This document shows, in pieces, positions 1 to 5,786 of a stretch of 6,042 bases of DNA (its first letter is position 1; each line of letters starts with the position of its first letter). The notes under the pieces were generated by a model, which did not search any database, was not told the origin of the DNA, and saw only the letters and a list, made by a program, of their open reading frames with translations. The stretch covers positions 1-6,042 of the forward strand of contig JALSSE010000474.1 in the NCBI GenBank assembly GCA_026984415.1, in the 5' to 3' direction. The translations under genes were made by a program, and so were the position numbers. This DNA is from Hydrogenothermaceae bacterium. Lineage in GTDB: Bacteria > Aquificota > Aquificae > Hydrogenothermales > Hydrogenothermaceae.

Positions 1-1
1 C

Positions 2-1312
2 TGGAAAGGTCAGGAAGGTAATCCGATGCTCCAGAGAATTTACGGTGTTGCCTTCTGGACAGAAAAAGAGCTGAAAAAATATATGCATATGCTTGAAGAG
101 GCTAAAAAAAGAGACCACAGAAAAATAGGAAAAGAATTAGAGCTTTTCATTATAGATGAAAATGTAGGTGGTGGGCTTGCATTATGGCTTCCAAAAGGTG
201 CAATAATCAGAAATGAAATAGAAAATGCATGGAAAGAAGAACATATTAAAAGAGGTTATCAGTTAGTTTACTCTCCACATGTTGGAAAACAGGAACTCTG
301 GCAGACAAGTGGACATACAGATTTTTATAGAGAAAGTATGTTCCCTGAAATGCAGATAGAAGAAGAAGGATATTTTGTAAAACCTATGAACTGTCCATTC
401 CACGTTGAAATATACAAATCAAGACAGAGAAGTTATAAAGAACTTCCAATAAAACTTGCAGAATTAGGGACAGTTTATAGATACGAAAGAAGCGGTGTTT
501 TACACGGTTTAATGAGGGTTAGAGGTTTTACACAGGATGATGCCCACATCATTTGCCGTGAAGACCAGGTTGAAGAAGAAATTCAAAAGGTTCTTCATTT
601 GGCAATAGATACTTTAAAAGCCTATGGTTTTGAAGAATTTCAGATTTTCTTATCAACAAGACCTGAAAAGTCCGTTGGTGACGATAGAATGTGGGAAATA
701 GCCACAGACTCTTTAAGAAAAGCTATTGAAAGTGTTGGATTACCTTATGAAATTGATGAAGGTGGAGGAGCTTTTTACGGTCCAAAAATAGACGTAAAAA
801 TAAAAGATGCTATTGGAAGAATGTGGCAGTGTTCAACAATACAATTTGATTTTAACCTTCCAGAAAGGTTTGATATGTATTATATAGGTGAAGATAACAA
901 AAGACACAGACCTTATATGGTTCACAGGGCTATATTTGGTTCAATAGAAAGGTTTATAGGCGTTTTAATAGAACATTTTGCAGGTCAAATGCCTTTATGG
1001 CTTTCACCAGTGCAGGCAAAAATTATTCCAATTGCGGATGTACACATTCCTTATGCTAAACAGGTAGAACAAAAACTTAAAGAAAAAGGATTAAGAGTTG
1101 AAGTTGATGAAAGAAATGAAAGAATGAATAAAAAAATAAGAGATGCAGAACTTCAAAAAATACCTTATATGTTAGTTGTAGGGGATAAAGAGGTTGAAAC
1201 AGAAACAGTTGCTGTTAGGACAAAAAAGAAGGGAAATTTAGGGACTATTTCTGTTGATGAGTTTGCAGACAGGGCTTCAAAACTTATAAAGGAAAAATCT
1301 TTAGAACTTTAA
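2..1312 (+). CDS. thrS: Threonyl-tRNA synthetase, 5'-truncated by window edge
   Basis: Cytoplasmic class II aminoacyl-tRNA synthetase that activates threonine with ATP and charges tRNA-Thr. The frame is open to the left edge: codons from base 2 read WKGQEGNP before the first Met at base 26, and that stretch plus MLQRIYG is a conserved internal ThrS segment, so base 26 is not the start. The three zinc ligands that select threonine are visible: Cys in MNCPFHV (392-394), His in QDDAHIIC (545-547) and His in YMVHRAIFG (923-925). Class II motif 2 ([20 protein letters not shown]) and motif 3 ([13 protein letters not shown]) are intact. The last ~110 residues, from PLWLSPVQ, are the anticodon-binding domain, with [20 protein letters not shown] typical of this family. 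About 436 residues are present of a usual ~640; the missing part would be the N-terminal TGS and editing domains. The gene ends 28 bp from the convergent protease gene. Identification is very secure. Confidence 0.97.
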   Translation, partial: WKGQEGNPMLQRIYGVAFWTEKELKKYMHMLEEAKKRDHRKIGKELELFIIDENVGGGLALWLPKGAIIRNEIENAWKEEHIKRGYQLVYSPHVGKQELWQTSGHTDFYRESMFPEMQIEEEGYFVKPMNCPFHVEIYKSRQRSYKELPIKLAELGTVYRYERSGVLHGLMRVRGFTQDDAHIICREDQVEEEIQKVLHLAIDTLKAYGFEEFQIFLSTRPEKSVGDDRMWEIATDSLRKAIESVGLPYEIDEGGGAFYGPKIDVKIKDAIGRMWQCSTIQFDFNLPERFDMYYIGEDNKRHRPYMVHRAIFGSIERFIGVLIEHFAGQMPLWLSPVQAKIIPIADVHIPYAKQVEQKLKEKGLRVEVDERNERMNKKIRDAELQKIPYMLVVGDKEVETETVAVRTKKKGNLGTISVDEFADRASKLIKEKSLEL

Positions 1313-1314
1313 AA

Positions 1315-1335
1315 GGGAAGGCATAAAGCCTTCCT
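1315..1335. terminator. Hairpin between convergent thrS and protease genes
   Basis: A 7-bp GC-containing stem (GGAAGGC at 1316-1322 with GCCTTCC at 1328-1334) closes an ATAAA loop. A G-U pair (1315/1335) can extend it in plus-strand RNA. It fills the 28-bp gap between two converging stop codons. Read on the minus strand it is followed by CTTTT, the more terminator-like arrangement, so it mainly suits the protease transcript. On the plus strand the bases that follow are A-rich, so termination of thrS by this element would be weak or would need another mechanism. Confidence 0.6.
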
Positions 1336-1340
1336 AAAAA

Positions 1341-3920
1341 TTAATAAAGTGGCATTGCATAAACGCTACCACTTTTAACCATTCCATTAGTTTCAAAAAT
1401 AATTACATCAGCCATATTTTTTACAGTTATATGAACATAATCTCTATTTAATCCAGGTTCTCCACCGTCACTTTCTTCTATTTCAATAACAACTGGAGTA
1501 GAATAATTCATCATTCCTGTTAAAGTTATTCTCGCTGTATCAAATTCAACATTAGGTTTCATCGGGTCAAATGCTGGGTCATCATAGCAAAGAACACTAT
1601 TTAAATTATAAGCAACAACATAGTTATATTTATAATTTTCAACCCAGTTCATTATAAATATTGGGTTTACCCCTGGATAGTTACTGCACGGAATTTGAGA
1701 TTTAACAACAGCTGAATTAGGCCAGTTTCCAATTGTGAAATTTCCATATACTTTTCCGTTATCTGTTACTTTATTAAATACTGCATTACAATTTTTATCT
1801 GAATCCATAGCTATATCACAGTCAGGATTAGTTCCACAAGGTTCACAATCACCTTCCCAATCTATTAAAGCACTTCCCATATCTGGAGTAGAGATTAATG
1901 TAACTGTTGTGCCTTTTACAAAATCTGAAGAACAGGTTCCATCACAATTTATTCCTGCAGGACTACTACTAATATTTCCGCTGCCAGTACCGGACTTTGT
2001 TATATTCAATTTAAATAATGGTTTAAAGAGGGCTCCACAATTTCTTTCCGATTCTCCCATATTTATACTACAAACTGGATTAGTTCCACAGGAAGCACAT
2101 GAAACAGTCCATTGAATAAATGCAGAATCCGGTTTTGGTGTAGCTGTTAAAGTTACATCAGTATTTTCATCAAAAAATTCTGAACAAACAGCCCCACAAT
2201 TTATTCCTGCAGGATTACTAACTACTGTTCCATCTCCATCTCCAAACTTTATTACAGTTAATGGAAAATGTTGTTTTACTATTATTGTTATTGTTGAGGA
2301 CTTATCAGTTTCCAACAAATTATCTTGAACTTCACAGCTTGTAATATATGTTCCTTTATCATTATAAGTAAAGTCTAAATTTCCATCTGTAGTTATAAAG
2401 TCTATTGCATTATCTCCGATTACATCCCATTTATAAGAAGAGATTGTTCCATCTGAATCTGTTCCACTACATGAAAAATGAACTGTTAAAGGTTTATAGC
2501 CTATTATCGGATTGGCTGAGAAAGATGTTACAGTTGGAGGAGTATTATAATCCTGGGCTGCAGCTAACAGGTCAATTCTTGGTTCTGTGTTTCCACAAAC
2601 ACCTGATATAGGTACCCCGGTAGTTTGAAAAGTAGTTAAGATATCATCAACAGTTACAACATTTTTATCTGGTTTTATCTGCCTTATTACTGCAAAAGCT
2701 CCTGCTACATGAGGAGTAGCCATAGATGTTCCAGATTTAAATCCGTAACCTGTACCTGGTATAGAAGATAAAATTGATGAACCTGGTGCAAATATCAGAT
2801 TATCAAAACTTGGGTCGTAATTACTAAAACCTGATTTGGTATCACTTTTAGTTGTGGAACCAACTGCAACTACACTTGATATACAGGCAGGATGTGTTAT
2901 CCCATCGCAATATCCATTATTCCCAGCAGCCACTACAGTAGCAATTCCAACAGATTTTAAATTATCTATAATAGGTTTTAAAGGTGAAGAACAGTAAGAA
3001 CCATTTTTACCACCACCTATGCTCATATTTACAGATGCAATATTGTATGTATTTCTTAAGTTATAGACATAAGTTAACGCATCAACTAAATCAGAATTAT
3101 ACACTTTTATACATGGAGGTGAACCATTACAGGAACTATTAGTGTTTACTTTTGTAAATACCTGTACAGCTATAATGTTAGCATCTCTTGCAACTCCGTA
3201 TCTATTGTTTACAACATCTTTACCTGCAGCTATACCTGCAACATGTGTGCCATGGTCACATTTAGAAATTGTACAGGGTACTCCAGCCCCACTACCTATT
3301 TGAGATTCCATGCCATTGGGACATAAACTTTCTCTATTTGGAGGGTCATTTGTAGAAAAACAAGCTTCTGCAACAACTTTTCCAGATAAAAAAGGATGAT
3401 TTTTGTCAACACCTGTATCTAATATGGCAACTGTCCAGCCGTTTCCAGTGTAACCTCCATTTGCTACATCATCGGCATTTATTAAAGGAATTGTATTGTC
3501 AAGGTTAGGTTCCATAGCCTGATTTTCGTGTACAAATTTAACAAGTGAGCTGCTGCATATTTCAGTAATTGCAGTTGAATCAGCTTTTAGAAATACAATA
3601 GGTATAATATCTGTATATTCTTTTAGAATTTCAGCATTCTCAGTTATGCCATTAATAAAAGTTCTGAATTCGGATTTTTTATTAGATATTTCTATTCTTT
3701 GTCTTTTTATCTCTTCTTTTTTTAGATTTCCTTCAGGTTGAAAAGACATATTTAATGTTACAAGTATTTCTAATTCACCCTCGGTGTCAGCTTTTATGAT
3801 TAATTCATCACAATTTGGTGGAAAATTTGTTCCATCAGGTGGAGGTTGAGCAGCATTAGCTAAGAAAAAGAACAAAAATATTACAATTAAAGAAATTAAT
3901 TTATTTTTAAAAGTCTTCAT
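1341..3920 (-). CDS. Secreted subtilisin-like serine protease (S8) with PKD domain and Cys-rich repeats
   Basis: 859-residue exported endopeptidase of the subtilase family. Domains in order: signal peptide 1-23 (basic MKTFKNK, hydrophobic core, cleavage after ANA); I9-like inhibitory propeptide ~40-137, ending in SSSLVKFVHENQ; S8 catalytic domain ~145-455; PKD-like domain ~461-548 (GTDSDGTISSYKWD, DKGTYITSCEVQD); two ~84-residue repeats 551-717; and a C-terminal beta-rich domain 718-859. The catalytic triad is Asp168 (AILDTGVD), His223 (CDHGTHVAG) and Ser399 (SGTSMATPHVAG), with oxyanion Asn334 (AAGNNG), so it should be active. The Asp-His spacing is 55 residues against 32 in subtilisin BPN', giving a Cys-containing insertion. 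The mature chain has 28 cysteines, suggesting a disulfide-stabilised extracellular enzyme. The start is fixed by AGGAGG at 3930-3935, nine bases before the ATG. It appears to be a single-gene unit. Substrate is unknown; a nutritional or surface-processing role is inference. Confidence 0.95.
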   Translation of the reverse strand: MKTFKNKLISLIVIFLFFFLANAAQPPPDGTNFPPNCDELIIKADTEGELEILVTLNMSFQPEGNLKKEEIKRQRIEISNKKSEFRTFINGITENAEILKEYTDIIPIVFLKADSTAITEICSSSLVKFVHENQAMEPNLDNTIPLINADDVANGGYTGNGWTVAILDTGVDKNHPFLSGKVVAEACFSTNDPPNRESLCPNGMESQIGSGAGVPCTISKCDHGTHVAGIAAGKDVVNNRYGVARDANIIAVQVFTKVNTNSSCNGSPPCIKVYNSDLVDALTYVYNLRNTYNIASVNMSIGGGKNGSYCSSPLKPIIDNLKSVGIATVVAAGNNGYCDGITHPACISSVVAVGSTTKSDTKSGFSNYDPSFDNLIFAPGSSILSSIPGTGYGFKSGTSMATPHVAGAFAVIRQIKPDKNVVTVDDILTTFQTTGVPISGVCGNTEPRIDLLAAAQDYNTPPTVTSFSANPIIGYKPLTVHFSCSGTDSDGTISSYKWDVIGDNAIDFITTDGNLDFTYNDKGTYITSCEVQDNLLETDKSSTITIIVKQHFPLTVIKFGDGDGTVVSNPAGINCGAVCSEFFDENTDVTLTATPKPDSAFIQWTVSCASCGTNPVCSINMGESERNCGALFKPLFKLNITKSGTGSGNISSSPAGINCDGTCSSDFVKGTTVTLISTPDMGSALIDWEGDCEPCGTNPDCDIAMDSDKNCNAVFNKVTDNGKVYGNFTIGNWPNSAVVKSQIPCSNYPGVNPIFIMNWVENYKYNYVVAYNLNSVLCYDDPAFDPMKPNVEFDTARITLTGMMNYSTPVVIEIEESDGGEPGLNRDYVHITVKNMADVIIFETNGMVKSGSVYAMPLY
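1770..2270 (-). repeat. Two tandem six-cysteine repeats inside the protease gene
   Basis: Two consecutive copies encode residues 551-634 (2019-2270) and 635-717 (1770-2018). Both follow the scheme L-x(5)-GxGxG, PAGINC-xxx-C, TxVTL-x-xTP, W-x(3)-C-xx-CGTNP-x-C, then C-x-A-x-F. Six cysteines are conserved in register: 575, 579, 608, 611, 617, 628 and 659, 663, 692, 695, 701, 711. The second copy is one residue shorter before its last Cys. The PAGIN-coding DNA keeps a 20-bp identical stretch (1943-1962 and 2195-2214), consistent with internal duplication. The motif resembles the widespread bacterial extracellular repeat with GTVxSxPAGIxC (the divergent InlB B-repeat-like group); this assignment is from memory. 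Such repeats usually serve as stalk or binding modules. Confidence 0.85.
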
Positions 3921-3970
3921 AACTATTTACCTCCTATAAGAATATTCTAAAAATATAAAAAATGTATCTG

Positions 3971-4005
3971 ATTATAAATTTAGAATCTTTAAATACATCT
4001 GGCAA
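3971..4005 (-). promoter_or_regulatory. Candidate promoter of the protease gene
   Basis: On the minus strand a -35-like TTGCCA (4005-4000, 5/6 to consensus) is followed after exactly 17 bases by TAAATT (3982-3977). A perfect TATAAT (3976-3971) lies directly downstream, so either could be the -10. Transcription would start near 3964-3970, giving a leader of about 45-50 bases before the ATG at 3920. The -10 region lies inside an 18-bp near-palindrome (3970-3987). AT-rich DNA makes chance matches common. Confidence 0.4.
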
Positions 4006-4053
4006 GTTATTGGTTTTATTATTTTTTTATTTTAATCTTAACGTGATTTTCAC

Positions 4054-4084
4054 TTGAAATTATCTATTAAAAATTTCCTATAAA
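4054..4084 (+). promoter_or_regulatory. Weak candidate promoter of the barrel/carbonic anhydrase operon
   Basis: TTGAAA (4054-4059) and TATAAA (4079-4084) are separated by 19 bases, slightly longer than ideal. An alternative is TTAACG (4117-4122) with TATATT (4142-4147), also 19 bases apart and closer to the gene. Neither is strong. The rest of the intergenic stretch 3921-4176 holds no coding signal that I can find, only A/T tracts and imperfect inverted repeats. Confidence 0.22.
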
Positions 4085-4176
4085 AACCAACAATCAAATT
4101 AATGATATGCAGGATTTTAACGAAGAATATTAATGAATAAATATATTATTATTTTCTAATTAATTTTGGAGGAAAA

Positions 4177-4746
4177 ATGGAGAAAGGTTTAAATTATAAA
4201 TTTTTAACATCTATCCTTTGTATATTTTGCTTTTCAACTGCAAGTTTTGGTGGTGTCTTAAGTAAAGATTTAGTTGAAGGTTCTTTTGTAAGTTTTACTG
4301 TAGGAAGCGGTTCTTTTGGATTGTATAAAAAGAAAAAAGACTTAAGTCAGGATGGAAGACCAAGTACAAGGGTTAGATTAGGGGTAGATTTTGAAAGAAT
4401 GAGAATATACGGTGCTATGCAAAAACTAAACTTTAGCAAAAATAGAGAATATTACGATTTTATGGAAGAGTTGTCAGTAGATATTTTTTTAAGAAAAAGT
4501 AGACTAAAACCTTTCATTGGAGGAAATATAGGGTATATGTATGCCAGTGAAATTACTCCTAAAATGAAACTTATAAAGATAAGAGGTTTTACAGCTGGCG
4601 GGAAAGTTGGTTTTTTATATCAGTTAAATTATTACTTAGGAATGGAAATTGGATATCAATATTTCAAAATATTAGGGAATCAGCCAAAAAAGTTTGAAGC
4701 TAAACATTTTTCTGATGTATACTTTGGTTTAAATTTCAGAATTTAA
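4177..4746 (+). CDS. Predicted outer-membrane beta-barrel protein, hypothetical
   Basis: 189-residue predicted exported protein with no recognised specific function. Residues 1-25 look like a signal peptide (Lys4/Lys8, hydrophobic FLTSILCIFCFSTAS, cleavage near SFG|GV). The mature part of about 164 residues has alternating polar/apolar segments with many Gly, Tyr and Phe, at roughly 37-49, 64-72, 76-84, 97-106, 110-122, 136-149, 151-163 and 177-189. That is about eight strands, the size of OmpA/OmpX-type small barrels. The last strand, DVYFGLNFRI, has the alternating pattern of a barrel terminus but ends in Ile rather than the usual Phe or Trp. GGAGG at 4168-4172 lies four bases before the only upstream ATG; the next in-frame Met is residue 75. 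The stop is 11 bp before the carbonic anhydrase start, so the two are probably co-transcribed. A structural or porin-like role is inference. Confidence 0.8.
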   Translation: MEKGLNYKFLTSILCIFCFSTASFGGVLSKDLVEGSFVSFTVGSGSFGLYKKKKDLSQDGRPSTRVRLGVDFERMRIYGAMQKLNFSKNREYYDFMEELSVDIFLRKSRLKPFIGGNIGYMYASEITPKMKLIKIRGFTAGGKVGFLYQLNYYLGMEIGYQYFKILGNQPKKFEAKHFSDVYFGLNFRI

Positions 4747-4750
4747 GGAG
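4745..4750 (+). promoter_or_regulatory. Ribosome binding site overlapping the upstream stop codon
   Basis: AAGGAG overlaps the TAA stop (4744-4746) of the barrel gene and sits seven bases before the TTG at 4758. It decides the carbonic anhydrase start. The arrangement suggests translational coupling between the two genes. Confidence 0.7.
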
Positions 4751-4757
4751 AAAAATA

Positions 4758-5381
4758 TTGGCTGAGATTTTTGAGGGAGTCGTCAAATTCAAAGAGGAAG
4801 ATTTTCAAACCCATAAAGAACTTTTTAAAGAGCTTGGGAAACAACAAAACCCCCACACACTTTTTATAACCTGTTCAGATTCACGGATAAACCCTAACTT
4901 AATCACTAAAACTAAGCCCGGAGAACTTTTTACTATAAGAAATATTGCAAACATTGTTCCTCCTTACGAAAAATCAATCAGATATGCTGGAACAACATCT
5001 GCGATTGAATATGCAGTTAAAATTTTAAAGGTTAAAAATATTGTAATTTGTGGCCACTCAAATTGTGGTGGATGTGCTGCTTTATTTGCCCCTGAAGAAA
5101 AACTAAATAAAGTTCCTTTTGTTAAGAAATGGCTTGAGCTTGCAAAACCTGTTAAAGAAAAAGTTTTTGAACTATTGGATAATGTAGATGATTTTGAAAA
5201 AAGAGAATGGTTAACTGAACAGATAAATGTAGTTGAACAGCTTAAACACCTTTTTACTTATGATTATATTTTAGAAAATCAGGAAAATCTAAATATCTAC
5301 GGATGGTATTACATTATAGAAACTGGAGAAATTTTTAATTATAACTTTGAGAATGGATTATTTGAGCTTATTGAAAAATAG
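4758..5381 (+). CDS. Beta-class carbonic anhydrase
   Basis: 207-residue zinc enzyme interconverting CO2 and bicarbonate; cytoplasmic, since no signal peptide is seen. The beta-class signature is complete: Cys39-Ser-Asp41-Ser-Arg43 (LFITCSDSR), and His100 and Cys103 in ICGHSNCGGC. Cys39, His100 and Cys103 are the expected zinc ligands and Asp41/Arg43 the catalytic dyad. RNIANIVPPY and AGTTSAIEYAV are further family blocks. Length is usual for the family. The start is TTG, supported by AAGGAG seven bases upstream. There is no other methionine codon in the frame, and the N-terminal FEGVVKFKEEDF aligns in my memory with the family start. It sits 11 bp after a predicted outer-membrane barrel gene, probably in one operon. 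In an autotroph it would supply bicarbonate or CO2 to carboxylases; that role is inference. Confidence 0.95.
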   Translation: MAEIFEGVVKFKEEDFQTHKELFKELGKQQNPHTLFITCSDSRINPNLITKTKPGELFTIRNIANIVPPYEKSIRYAGTTSAIEYAVKILKVKNIVICGHSNCGGCAALFAPEEKLNKVPFVKKWLELAKPVKEKVFELLDNVDDFEKREWLTEQINVVEQLKHLFTYDYILENQENLNIYGWYYIIETGEIFNYNFENGLFELIEK

Positions 5382-5384
5382 ATT

Positions 5385-5702
5385 TTAAAATGATGTTATA
5401 TATTCAATAATTGCATTGATTTCTTCATCTGAAAAATTTTTAGTTTTCTTAATAAACTTATTCATCAAATGAGCTTTTTCAGGTTCAACAATCGGCTTTC
5501 TTTTTCCACGAAGGTATTCTTTTAATGCTTCATTATTTCCTTTATAGTATTCAGCTATCTTTTTTATAGAAGGTCCTATTGTGTTAATAGTTTCTTTGTG
5601 GCAAACACCACACCCCTGTCTTTTAAAAAAGCCAATACCGCTCATTCCAAAGCTTGAAAAATTTAAACCAAAAATTATCAATAAAATAAAAAGGTATCTC
5701 AT
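5385..5702 (-). CDS. Small monohaem cytochrome c (c555-like), periplasmic
   Basis: 105-residue class I c-type cytochrome. Residues 1-19 form a signal peptide (MRYLFILLIIFGLNFSSFG), so the mature chain of about 86 residues acts in the periplasm. Haem attachment is Cys31-Gly-Val-Cys34-His35. The likely sixth ligand is Met80 (EKAHLMNKF), and NTIGPSIKKIA plus the C-terminal helix SDEEINAIIEYI are standard for the fold. Order and spacing (IGPS, IVEPEK, Met, SDEE) resemble Aquifex aeolicus cytochrome c555 as I remember it, a soluble electron carrier to terminal oxidases. AAGGAGGA at 5707-5714 lies just before the ATG. The gene converges on the carbonic anhydrase gene with a 3-bp gap and has no visible terminator. 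The electron-shuttle role is inferred from family. Confidence 0.93.
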   Translation of the reverse strand: MRYLFILLIIFGLNFSSFGMSGIGFFKRQGCGVCHKETINTIGPSIKKIAEYYKGNNEALKEYLRGKRKPIVEPEKAHLMNKFIKKTKNFSDEEINAIIEYITSF

Positions 5703-5723
5703 AACATCCTCCTTATGTATTAC

Positions 5724-5752
5724 AATTTAAAAATAAATTTAGTGAAAATCAA
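5724..5752 (-). promoter_or_regulatory. Candidate promoter of the cytochrome c gene
   Basis: Read on the minus strand, TTGATT (5752-5747) and TAAATT (5729-5724) are 17 bases apart, each 4/6 to the sigma-70 consensus. The predicted start near 5717 leaves a short leader that begins just before the Shine-Dalgarno AAGGAGGA. The same TAAATT with a 17-base spacer occurs before the protease gene. Confidence 0.4.
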
Positions 5753-5769
5753 GAAATGGCTTATGTTTA

Positions 5770-5778
5770 TGCTATAAT
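5770..5778 (+). promoter_or_regulatory. Extended -10 promoter (TGCTATAAT) before the last gene
   Basis: TGCTATAAT is a perfect extended -10 (TGnTATAAT). No good -35 is seen 16-18 bases upstream, which extended -10 promoters tolerate. The predicted transcription start (~5785) falls about two bases before the ATG at 5787, implying a leaderless mRNA. Confidence 0.5.
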
Positions 5779-5786
5779 TTTTAATA

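Noticed and set aside
26..28. ATG as the start of the threonyl-tRNA synthetase
   Set aside because: The frame is open upstream and the upstream codons (WKGQEGNP) fit the conserved ThrS interior; no ribosome binding site precedes the ATG.
1735..2115. Plus-strand open frame of 126 codons
   Set aside because: It lies antisense within the repeat and C-terminal part of the protease gene, with no homology or ribosome binding site; it is a shadow.
2405..2611. Plus-strand open frame of 68 codons
   Set aside because: Antisense to the PKD-coding and end-of-catalytic region of the protease; no independent coding evidence.
4043..4053. GTGATTTTCAC palindrome as a CRP/FNR-type operator
   Set aside because: The spacing between half-sites is three bases rather than the six of CRP sites or the FNR pattern; too short to support.
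4177..4250. Lipoprotein signal at the N-terminus of the barrel protein
   Set aside because: Neither Cys15 nor Cys18 is preceded by a proper lipobox; the AS-F-G cleavage pattern fits signal peptidase I better.
5382..5391. ATTTTAAAAT palindrome as a terminator
   Set aside because: All A/T with no loop or GC stem; it would not form a stable hairpin.
5705..5707. Upstream ATG within the cytochrome c ribosome binding region as an alternative start
   Set aside because: It is out of frame with the cytochrome and reads ATG TTA TGA, stopping at once.
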